DNA of 64,000 nucleotides, from the NCBI GenBank assembly GCA_019695305.1, contig JAIBAG010000003.1:1-64000 (forward strand). The letters run 5' to 3'. Within the stretch, counting starts at the first letter, position 1, and every line of letters starts with the position of its first letter. The translations under genes and the position numbers were made by a program. Positions 26,201 through 33,333 of the stretch are shown piece by piece. This DNA comes from a bacterium (GTDB lineage: Bacteria > UBA10199 > JAIBAG01). Below the pieces are notes generated by a model. It was not told where the DNA came from. It was given only the letters and a program-made list of their open reading frames with translations, and searched no databases.

Positions 26201-27068
26201 TGGTAAAGGCACCCACGGCATCAGGTGCGGGGCCTGTGTAAGTAACAAAAGTGGGCTCTTCAAAACTTTCTGTTACGTCAGGATTATAGTAATCAAAAAA
26301 AACTGTGTTTAATTCTTCTTCCACTTCCCATACAAAGTCTTTTTCAAAATCAACATCCACACTTTCGGATTCGGCACCCGTTTTATTGGGTTTAAGAGCA
26401 GCATCATTTAAAATAATGTCCTGTCCACCGGTGTTACAAATTTTAACACCCTTGGTTACCGTTTTACCCGAAAGCACTTTCATAAAATCGAGTGTTGAAA
26501 GAGTAGGAGCGGTTTCGCTACTACACAAATAATCGGAGGTAATAATTTTATAATCGGCAGCACCCGATACGCGGCCTTTTAAAGGAAGAATAATGTGACC
26601 GGCAATGCCCTGGGCTTCAATTTGTACATAGGCTGTTTTAGAACCCATGGTTAAGGCATCAAAAGCAACGCTGTATTCTTTAGATTCACCGCGCTTGATG
26701 GCTTCGGCCGAAAGCATGCCCACTAAAGTTTTATCGGTTTGAAAAAAGTGATACCCTCCGGCATTACCCATAATAATAAGGGAAAAAGTTACATCGCGGC
26801 CTGAGCCATTGGTAAGAGTAAACTTTTTAACAATAGATTTCTTTTGGGTGGTTACACCCATGTCAATAGATTCGGGATTAACCGTAATGCCGTTTTGTAA
26901 TGTGTTTTCGGGTTCTACAGAAAAATCGCCACCGGTGGTAAGAGTAGGGTCAATTGTCTTAGAACCACCGCCACCGCCGCAGGCTATGGTTAAGAAAAAG
27001 AGAAAAGTACATACAAATCCCAAGATTCTTTTTGCAAACAGGCCAATTGTGGTTTTATAAAGCGTCAT
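23286..27068 (-). CDS. Giant lipoprotein, 1260 aa, last gene of trio
   Basis: No named family covers the protein. Its lipoprotein signal ends FLTIACGG, with Cys near residue 30 and a glycine-rich tether. The N-terminal third has repeated Ig-like or HYDIN/ASPM-type beta-sandwich units. Marker phrases are SIDMGVTTQKKSIVKKFTL near residue 70, and NLTLKNTGTGTTPLKVW and LLQPGQSKTVSLIYAP further on. The last half has many acidic and Cys residues (for instance CSLPD-like pairs and CYDWHWDDEEA) and ends in a Cys-rich tail, CGDGM. It is presumably displayed on the cell surface. It follows the 403-aa lipoprotein gene by 6 bp and is the end of a three-gene operon. The role is unknown. Confidence 0.78.
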   Translation of the reverse strand: MTLYKTTIGLFAKRILGFVCTFLFFLTIACGGGGGSKTIDPTLTTGGDFSVEPENTLQNGITVNPESIDMGVTTQKKSIVKKFTLTNGSGRDVTFSLIIMGNAGGYHFFQTDKTLVGMLSAEAIKRGESKEYSVAFDALTMGSKTAYVQIEAQGIAGHIILPLKGRVSGAADYKIITSDYLCSSETAPTLSTLDFMKVLSGKTVTKGVKICNTGGQDIILNDAALKPNKTGAESESVDVDFEKDFVWEVEEELNTVFFDYYNPDVTESFEEPTFVTYTGPAPDAVGAFTIKENSTGRLPKNLVIPAGNYMLLDITFAPSITTQPPEGSLFLPVNYATTLEVSTSLGVESFNVLGSSGGREPELTASYTFEGSTFDTDNILDLRSDYSAINFGIADIYKDWIIEDANHVNLTLKNTGTGTTPLKVWLDEITTGYFTFEEQNPAVNFPILLQPGQSKTVSLIYAPTPEVVSPYYDLGQLKIHQNGTNGPTNLVTLLGQEKSQNSVELSQGGILKIKPYDAINPPYPVDSPKSLCIATIGTVTTKSFTIKNYSKNYPLTSDIRLSSMGDKNGRAIKNVAITLDQTHLVTDPQSESTFSINVDVKTGVKENVDIYGKLDVTNHFDQATERQFGVSPAQYSLYFKLVSSKATQCTGGDGTPVTGNAWYVVDRLTLNLGGVSEPLRDHTAYRSQIPVELDSTGRWARLKGIKYDPRADTKTIPSVKLFRAYNHQITSVASGASCFPLGTNPYKAEYEPGSWMSDKGRCKYDNDSENIHIDGSEICMFNNNSQKLDAADPNSDDVFYHEFVKFNPDSCEVEFEGKIATFYLAHNETAQQAYDRVASKVGDSGTAEQYQAEMKTYQNGSYITFKKAYDKNGCKANANETLTDADKIKTCWESFKGQDWKSDEDPGLTRVGGMVEECAYFYFTLDEGCVPQDAPVGPDYDGLSRCTDSNIKWSKPDTWTSFGEYEPHRKYTVDDKGNVSYEEDDTRWDLTMRNIRLELSILSSSLNNFFDNNTKLANLSLYLTFTSKAIGLDEDNPTKFSKDLIAVNVRDDFSQDKVMLNKNDSGTKGYFTENPINSNLNTGDNDDQPCDEMPALSSCKGNFIFTPSQKMVVAGEPIDFLNRNRAMIAGVTAFHGKNQLAPVFARESSSGDGVGLTFSTHGCLVADPDNTGIDERTGCYDWHWDDEEAQQKYVEAGILDEVKTGVVDESNIDECKQSAACIDYIIFEQDRQRFTNYYDYPKHQDFGAPTFYKAACGDGM

Positions 27069-27074
27069 ATCGTG

Positions 27075-28286
27075 TTAATTAAGTTTTTTGGTAAACGTTA
27101 CTTCGAGCTGAATATAAATATAGGGTGTATTGGCAAATAAGATACCCACAATACCATCTTTAGCTAAAAAGTTTTCGTCGTTAATGAGCTCGCCACGGGT
27201 TACAAAAGTCATGTGCCCGTCTTTTAAAGAATCACCTTCCAGATTATATTTGTTGTTACGATTTCCATCTTTAAGATTCATAACAGAAATACTATGGCTG
27301 CCTAAAATAGTACCTAATAAGGTATCTTCTTCTGTCACGGTTGATGTTAAGTCGGCTTCTAAATCGACCTGAAAAGATCCAGCATCGGTGGCTACTAAGG
27401 AACCATCTAAATCATTGGCTCGGAGCTTGGCTTTAAAGTCGTTAATTTGAGTGTCACCTTTTTCGTCAAATACACCTTCAAAATCGGTAAAGGTGGTAAT
27501 GTAGGCTGGTTCGTACAATAAAATAGAGGGATCACCGGGTACAAAAAAGTCTTCGCATTTGGTAATGCGATGGAAGGTAAAATTACCATTGGCATCATCA
27601 ACAGTTAATTTGAGATAAGTAGGAATATATTCTACCTTAGGATTGGGATCGCTGGTAGAAACCACAGCGGCTAGCGAACTAGTGCCGGGATAAATGTAAC
27701 CCACCATTTTATCGATACGCAGGTAATATTCGCCGGCGGGAGGACGTCCGGTAAAATTTTGATCTTCGTATTCAAATGAGCGGGGATCTTCGGTACATAT
27801 AATATATTCTTCGCCGCTATCTTGTGTGGGCTGAATAGTTACCGATTGACGGTAGGTTTTGTTGTTATCGGTATAGTATACATACATTTTGGTAGAATAA
27901 CCGGCTAACTCTTTAGGACAATTAAGAGGCGTGTAGCGTATATTAACAAACGCATTATCGCCGTTAGAAATAGTGGCAGAAATATTTTCAGGGTTGTTTA
28001 CAATAACATTTCCATATTGTGTGATGGTGTAAAACGAAAGGTCGCCGCATACATTGTTTTCAAACATCACATTGGTGATTGTAATTTCTTTGCCGGTGTT
28101 ATTGGTAAAGGGGATAGCGCGGTAAGCAGCACCTCCCAAAGGAGCCCTAATAATCACTACGTCGCTTTCTTCACCTAAGCTAGGAGTGCCGGTAGAACTA
28201 TTTTGAGAGCCACCGCCAAAGGTAGAGCAGGAAGCCAGTATTCCCAAGCTTAAAGCAAAAAACAGATTGTAAAATACTTTTTTCAT
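27075..28286 (-). CDS. Lipoprotein of 403 aa, middle gene of trio
   Basis: The signal peptide ends in the good lipobox LASC, with Cys at residue 20, followed by a Gly/Ser-rich linker. Residues 45-150 form a beta-rich unit, with FTNNTGKEITITNVMFENN resembling a choice-of-anchor or DUF1573-like fold, and the rest is beta-rich without recognised domains. The protein lies 1 bp after the 1650-aa gene and 6 bp before the 1260-aa gene, so the three are almost certainly made together. It may be an accessory subunit of a surface complex with its neighbours (inference). Confidence 0.78.
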   Translation of the reverse strand: MKKVFYNLFFALSLGILASCSTFGGGSQNSSTGTPSLGEESDVVIIRAPLGGAAYRAIPFTNNTGKEITITNVMFENNVCGDLSFYTITQYGNVIVNNPENISATISNGDNAFVNIRYTPLNCPKELAGYSTKMYVYYTDNNKTYRQSVTIQPTQDSGEEYIICTEDPRSFEYEDQNFTGRPPAGEYYLRIDKMVGYIYPGTSSLAAVVSTSDPNPKVEYIPTYLKLTVDDANGNFTFHRITKCEDFFVPGDPSILLYEPAYITTFTDFEGVFDEKGDTQINDFKAKLRANDLDGSLVATDAGSFQVDLEADLTSTVTEEDTLLGTILGSHSISVMNLKDGNRNNKYNLEGDSLKDGHMTFVTRGELINDENFLAKDGIVGILFANTPYIYIQLEVTFTKKLN

Positions 28287-28287
28287 T

Positions 28288-31200
28288 TTAATTCATGTGA
28301 ATCTGCAGGTCGTTTATCGTTTTAAACAAATTAGGATTAAAAGGAGCTTGTTTCATTTCCCATTGCGTGCTTTTATCATCTGCTAGCCCCGAAGGATCCA
28401 ATTCGTCGTATAGCCATTCATATAATTCCAGGTGCATTCCTGTTCCAAAGTGGATGTAACCATTTTGGTGGTCAAAATTAAGCTTAAAGTTATTAAGACT
28501 TACATCCGAAATCCCGGTTTCGCACACGCTTTCTCTTAAAGTATCTCCCAAAGTTAAGTTGTCGGCCTCTTCTTTAGCATCGTTTTCATCAGCTAACAGA
28601 TCGCATGTTTCTTCTGCAGCCGTGTTTTCATCGGAGTTATAAGGAATAAATTCCATAGGAGTAAAATCGAAACGGGGGATAAGTGGCTTGCTTTCGGGAG
28701 TAGTGCTGCCACCTTTTGCATCCACAGCATCTTGCATCATGGCAAAAATATCTATGAGCCACTGCTTAATAGCTTCGCCCAGTTCACCACCAATGGTAAT
28801 GGTAGGAGGAGGAGGAGGAGGAGGAACGCCATATTCAGGAGCAGGGCCATGGGCGTTTTCACCTTCGGTGTTACAATTACCAATATTGGTTTGTGTAATA
28901 TGGCTTGCCACGTTAAGGCCACTTAGTTTGTTGTTAACAATTTCCACGCCAAAGCTGGGTAAACTTTCTGGATCTTCGGGTTTAAAAGGTTTGGCTAATC
29001 CACCAAAGAGATTGGGTAAAATAAGAGAGTATAAGGATCGGGTGATACCCTGATCGTTAATTGTTAAACCGCGGTCGATAGCGCTAAAATAAAACACTTG
29101 TTGGTCTTGAGGTAAAATATAAATTTCAACTGTTTGACCGTTGGTGCCATTATCTATTACCCGAACCGCCAAGCGTAACAATACATCGCCACGTACGGTA
29201 ACTACTTTGTTGCCAACGGTATAGGTTTCAAGCTCATCTTCGGAAGCGGCAGGAATAGTGAGTAAGCTTTTTACAGCAATTTCCAAATTGGGAATCCCTA
29301 TTTGAAGGAGGGCGGTATTTTCATCGCCACCTTCCATGGGTAAAATGGCAATAGTAGGAGCCGATTTAACCGATATATCCAAATGTGAAATATCATTTTC
29401 AAAAAAGTCTTTAATCCCTTCAAAAACAATAGAAGGAGAAAGATCGGTATTGGCTAGCGACAAGGGCCCGCACATATCAAAACGTCCCAAAATAACTTTG
29501 TCTACACCAATGGTCCAGTTATCAAAGTTGTAGCCTTTAGGCCCTTGTAAATCTTCATCCACATCGGCCAGCTTAAGAACATCCCAAAGGCCTTTTTCAA
29601 TTAAGGTATAGAGGGCGCCGTTTAACACTTGTTCGGCGTTAAGAGAGAGAGAAAGATAAGGATTTACTTGCCCATTGTTTACTTCTTCTTGTCCATAGGG
29701 ATAGGTGGCGGAATCTAGATTGACAGGATCGCGATAAATGTAGCCGCGAGAGCGTGTGGTGTCATCCCCACGGTTATAAAAAGTTTCACTGACGTCATCG
29801 GCACCGATTTTTTCTATGCCTAACTTGGCTAAAATTCCATTGTCATTAATATTAAGATCGGCATCTTTAATGTCGGGTTTTACGGTAAAAGCAATGGAAG
29901 TACCGTCTTCTTTTTCTAAATCCTTTTTAAAACCAAAAGCAACATCACCATTTTTATCAGTACCTACACCAAATTCGAGAGGTTTGCGTTCCTTTTGAGG
30001 TACCCAGCTTGCATAGCGAAATGCTTCGGAATCTATCATTGGATTGACCATAGAATCAGGTAGGCACCCAAGTATATTACGGAAAGTCGCGTCTAAAACA
30101 TTATGGATAAGAAGGTTAAGGGTGTCATACTCGCCATTATGAGCAGAGCGTAAGAGAAGATCTCCCTGTACTGAGTTCGTATCTACTGTAAAAGGATAAT
30201 ATTCTTTTGTTTCATCATTGCACCCCAGTGGAACTGTGGCATTGGGCCAGCGCTTTTTAAAATAAGAGCTACATTCTTTGTATGGATCGAATTGAAGATC
30301 CATATATTCTGATTCAAGTCTTCTATAAGGATAGATGTACAGCATGTTTGTACAGTTACTATTGTCACATACAGCGGGCTCGCTTTCTTCTACACAAGTA
30401 TCAACGCCAGCAGAGCAGCTATCAACATATTTTTTCTTTTTTAAATCATAAAATTTACCGGTACCCTGCATGACTATATGGCCATCTTCATCCTTTTTAG
30501 CTTTTACAATACGCAGTATGTCTTTTAGGTTGATGGTCATTTTCCCCACATTAAAAAAGAGAGGAATAATAGGATCGGCAAGGCCAAAGTCTTTTAATGT
30601 AAGAGCGCCAGTAGTACCTTCATCAATAAGGTTATATGCATTAAAGTGTCCAGCAAGTGCAGGGCCTACGTCTCCATTTTCATCTACTTTTCCATTTAAA
30701 GATAGTTTTGCATCCACAAAGCCATCGTTTTTTAAATTGACATCCACATCCCAAACGCCCTGCTCAAAAGTATTACAATTCAAAACGTTTTTATCACCTT
30801 TGTTTTTCTTTTCATCGGCACATATGGCAGTTGGCCATTCTTTTAAGCCATAATCAGGATCAGTAAAGAAGCTAGGTGTTACTTTACCCCATAAAGCATA
30901 CATGTATTGATACATGTCGGGTGATACAATGGCTGTGGTTATCGGATTGCCACATTGATCGCTGGCAATATCGCTGGGGAAGTATTTTTCGGTACTTCCT
31001 TGCGCACTTTGATAATTCCAAATAGCCATGACTTGTTCTGGAGCGCTGCGATGTAATAAACGAATAATTTCATTTTTATCATTGGTATCAGACCAATCAG
31101 GGTCAAAAACACCAAAAGGCTTTTCTTTAATTTCATCTGTAGGGAAGCCCATGGCTAAATCAGCAAAATTAAGATTGTCATTTAATAATTTACGGATAAC

Positions 31201-33240
31201 ATTTTTTATTTCTTGTTTTTGAAGAGTGCCTTCGCCAAGGTAAAGCATGATAGGAGCATTTTGAATATGATCTCCACCATTATAACTGCCCATAGGGCCT
31301 GTGGATAGCTCGCCAATACCGGCGCCGGTGGAATTAAAATTGGCCTTTTTGTTTTTACCACGTTGAAAGCTAACGGCCTTGTAGGCGTAGTGGCCGCTGG
31401 CGTTGTGGGTTTCAATAAACATTAAATTGGTAAACTGGGTTAAGCCAAAGAAAGTAGTGCTAGTATTGGTGGCAGTATCGGTAATGGTTTTTTTCAAGTT
31501 GTCTAAATACATTTCATATACTGCACGCCGGATGTTGCCCGTGTTACCGTTGCTGGTGCTACCGTCTTCAGAAGCAATAATTTTTAAAGTAAATTTGTCG
31601 GTAGTATTGTTGTCGCACAAGGGAATAAACGTGCCTACATTCTGGCCGTCTTTCCAATTGGCGGCATTAAGCCACAATTTTACGGCACAACTTTTGGTTT
31701 CTACTTCTTTACCATCATCATCGGTTGTTTTGGTAACATCGTACATTACAAAGTTATCAATAGTAATGGTGCCTTTAATTTTTTCGCTATTATCTTTAGG
31801 TTCGTCTATTAACGGATAAACGTGATCTTCAAGAGGAGCTTGTATGGTAATGTTGGGGATGTCGTTATCAACCACAATACTGGTGGTTTCTACCGTGCAG
31901 CTTCCACTAAAAGTGGTGTAGTCGTTACAAAGAGTGGTTTCAATAATGCTGGTGCCTTTTTGCAGACTTGCTGTGGGCGGCATTACAATACAATAAGTAG
32001 ACGTGGGGCTATTAAATTTAGAACTGCAGTGACCATTAACACCTTCTTCGGCATTAGGATCTTCTTCTTCACTTTTTTGAAGGCCTACATACATGTCAAA
32101 AGTACTTACTTCATCGGGATCGCCGGTCCATTCTTTATCGTTGGCGTTGTAGCTCATATAAACCTGGTCGTTGTGTTTAATAACAGTTTTAATATGAACC
32201 GGTTTAGTTTTAGAAGGGCCCGAAACATCTAAGTTACTTACGTTAATACCCAATGTAAGAATGGTAGAATCAGTTTGCCCGGGAGTATCGGTAACGGCCG
32301 CATTAACAATACCGCCAGACGCATCGCGAATTTCCATTTTAGACGTAGGGCTGGTGTATCTAATTAAATGACGTACCATTTCCAAATCACCTTTTTGAGA
32401 AGGGATGGAAATAGTGATGGGATAAACTTTTTTAGGATCAAAAGGCAGCTTAAATTCGCCTTCAAAGCTGTTGTTTCCTGCCGGTAAAGTAACAGTGCTC
32501 ATGCCGCCTTTTACCGTTACGTCGGTACCGGTAATAACAGACGATAAATTAGTATTGACTGTGCCTTTTACAGCAATGGTAAAAGTACCGGCTGCAGCAT
32601 CATAGGTACTTACGCCGTCTTGTTCCCAAACAAGCATGCCTTCGGTGGGGCTATCTAAATCAAAAACATAATCGGCGGTACTGCCTTTAACGGGAATAAC
32701 TGTGGCATAGGCCATGGAGCCGCTATCAATTACCACATTTACGCGTGCGCTATGATCGCCAATAACAGTGCGTTTGTAGCAAAGATCAATGCCTTCCGAA
32801 ACACCGGCTTGGCGGCCCGAAAGTTCATTGCCGGCAGCATCAAAAAAACCAAATTGCTGATCATCATCGGAAGTTCCATCAGGATATACAATTTCGGCGT
32901 TAAAACCCACGCAACCGTTTACTTGGATGTGCTCACATTCTTTATCTTCAAGTTGTCTTAAGCCAAAATCGATAGTGTTAGGTGAAATGGATAAGGTTTC
33001 AAAGGTTTCACAATCAGGTTCTTTGCCCGGATTAACAGGGGTAGTGCCATCGGTGGGGTCTAAGTCGGCGCCGGGTTGTAAACCGATGTCTTCGTTGCCA
33101 CCGCTAGTGGCTAGCTCAACACGGCTATTAGTTTCTACCCCGCAGGCTACAGAAAAAAGCGTGATAAAACAAAAGGCTAACGCCAGGAAAGTATTGGAAA
33201 ATAAGGAAGAGAGCGGGTTGGAAGGTCTTTTATGGGTCAT
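28288..33240 (-). CDS. Giant lipoprotein, 1650 aa, first gene of trio
   Basis: This is among the largest proteins of the window. The signal peptide ends FSVACG, with Cys near residue 33. Early residues (about 85-190) resemble an Ig-like or HYDIN-type unit, with ISPNTIDFGLRQL, as in the 1260-aa partner. Further beta-rich domains follow, then a long mixed region. A run of seven prolines lies near residue 1475, just before a predicted helix. The C-terminal part is acidic. No enzyme motif was found. The start ATG at 33238-33240 is only a few bases after the expected transcription start of the sigma-28-type promoter, so the message would be nearly leaderless. It is a likely surface or adhesin-like lipoprotein of unknown role. 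Confidence 0.8.
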   Translation of the reverse strand: MTHKRPSNPLSSLFSNTFLALAFCFITLFSVACGVETNSRVELATSGGNEDIGLQPGADLDPTDGTTPVNPGKEPDCETFETLSISPNTIDFGLRQLEDKECEHIQVNGCVGFNAEIVYPDGTSDDDQQFGFFDAAGNELSGRQAGVSEGIDLCYKRTVIGDHSARVNVVIDSGSMAYATVIPVKGSTADYVFDLDSPTEGMLVWEQDGVSTYDAAAGTFTIAVKGTVNTNLSSVITGTDVTVKGGMSTVTLPAGNNSFEGEFKLPFDPKKVYPITISIPSQKGDLEMVRHLIRYTSPTSKMEIRDASGGIVNAAVTDTPGQTDSTILTLGINVSNLDVSGPSKTKPVHIKTVIKHNDQVYMSYNANDKEWTGDPDEVSTFDMYVGLQKSEEEDPNAEEGVNGHCSSKFNSPTSTYCIVMPPTASLQKGTSIIETTLCNDYTTFSGSCTVETTSIVVDNDIPNITIQAPLEDHVYPLIDEPKDNSEKIKGTITIDNFVMYDVTKTTDDDGKEVETKSCAVKLWLNAANWKDGQNVGTFIPLCDNNTTDKFTLKIIASEDGSTSNGNTGNIRRAVYEMYLDNLKKTITDTATNTSTTFFGLTQFTNLMFIETHNASGHYAYKAVSFQRGKNKKANFNSTGAGIGELSTGPMGSYNGGDHIQNAPIMLYLGEGTLQKQEIKNVIRKLLNDNLNFADLAMGFPTDEIKEKPFGVFDPDWSDTNDKNEIIRLLHRSAPEQVMAIWNYQSAQGSTEKYFPSDIASDQCGNPITTAIVSPDMYQYMYALWGKVTPSFFTDPDYGLKEWPTAICADEKKNKGDKNVLNCNTFEQGVWDVDVNLKNDGFVDAKLSLNGKVDENGDVGPALAGHFNAYNLIDEGTTGALTLKDFGLADPIIPLFFNVGKMTINLKDILRIVKAKKDEDGHIVMQGTGKFYDLKKKKYVDSCSAGVDTCVEESEPAVCDNSNCTNMLYIYPYRRLESEYMDLQFDPYKECSSYFKKRWPNATVPLGCNDETKEYYPFTVDTNSVQGDLLLRSAHNGEYDTLNLLIHNVLDATFRNILGCLPDSMVNPMIDSEAFRYASWVPQKERKPLEFGVGTDKNGDVAFGFKKDLEKEDGTSIAFTVKPDIKDADLNINDNGILAKLGIEKIGADDVSETFYNRGDDTTRSRGYIYRDPVNLDSATYPYGQEEVNNGQVNPYLSLSLNAEQVLNGALYTLIEKGLWDVLKLADVDEDLQGPKGYNFDNWTIGVDKVILGRFDMCGPLSLANTDLSPSIVFEGIKDFFENDISHLDISVKSAPTIAILPMEGGDENTALLQIGIPNLEIAVKSLLTIPAASEDELETYTVGNKVVTVRGDVLLRLAVRVIDNGTNGQTVEIYILPQDQQVFYFSAIDRGLTINDQGITRSLYSLILPNLFGGLAKPFKPEDPESLPSFGVEIVNNKLSGLNVASHITQTNIGNCNTEGENAHGPAPEYGVPPPPPPPTITIGGELGEAIKQWLIDIFAMMQDAVDAKGGSTTPESKPLIPRFDFTPMEFIPYNSDENTAAEETCDLLADENDAKEEADNLTLGDTLRESVCETGISDVSLNNFKLNFDHQNGYIHFGTGMHLELYEWLYDELDPSGLADDKSTQWEMKQAPFNPNLFKTINDLQIHMN

Positions 33241-33251
33241 ACCTATAATAG

Positions 33252-33278
33252 TTATCGGCTAATTGTCAGAAATGTTGC
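33252..33278 (-). promoter_or_regulatory. Sigma-28-type promoter of the lipoprotein trio
   Basis: On the minus strand the sequence reads GCAACATT (33271-33278), 11 nt, GCCGATAA (33252-33259). The -10 is a perfect match to the FliA consensus and the spacing is the consensus 11 nt. The -35 fits only partly. The same layout, with ACGCAAC and GCCGATAAC at identical distance, precedes the gene at 33330-36296. Expected initiation lies about 4 nt before the ATG. Confidence 0.62.
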
Positions 33279-33301
33279 GTAAAAAGAAGAAAAAAAATGA
33301 G

Positions 33302-33323
33302 TTTTTTTAACTAGTTATAACGC
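33302..33323. repeat. Upstream promoter block, copy A
   Basis: This 22-bp AT-rich stretch matches 36391-36412 at 19 of 22 positions. Both lie at almost the same distance upstream of the two sigma-28-type promoters (43 versus 42 bp between the GCGT and ACGCAAC landmarks). It could be an UP element or an activator site. Confidence 0.6.
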
Positions 33324-33333
33324 TATGCGTTAT
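33317..33333. other. Perfect palindrome overlapping the 988-aa gene stop
   Basis: ATAACGC (33317-33323) and GCGTTAT (33327-33333) form a 7-bp inverted repeat with a 3-nt centre. It overlaps the stop codon of the minus-strand gene and the upstream promoter block. No T-tract follows on the minus strand, so it looks more like a protein-binding site than a terminator. Confidence 0.4.

Noticed and set aside
23866-33262. Many open frames of 60-140 codons on the plus strand opposite the giant lipoprotein genes
   Set aside because: They have no ribosome binding sites, and the long minus-strand genes with signal peptides explain the region. The frames are by-products of codon use.
33317-33333. Palindrome at the end of the 988-aa gene as an intrinsic terminator
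   Set aside because: No T-tract follows on the minus strand. It is listed as a possible binding site instead.
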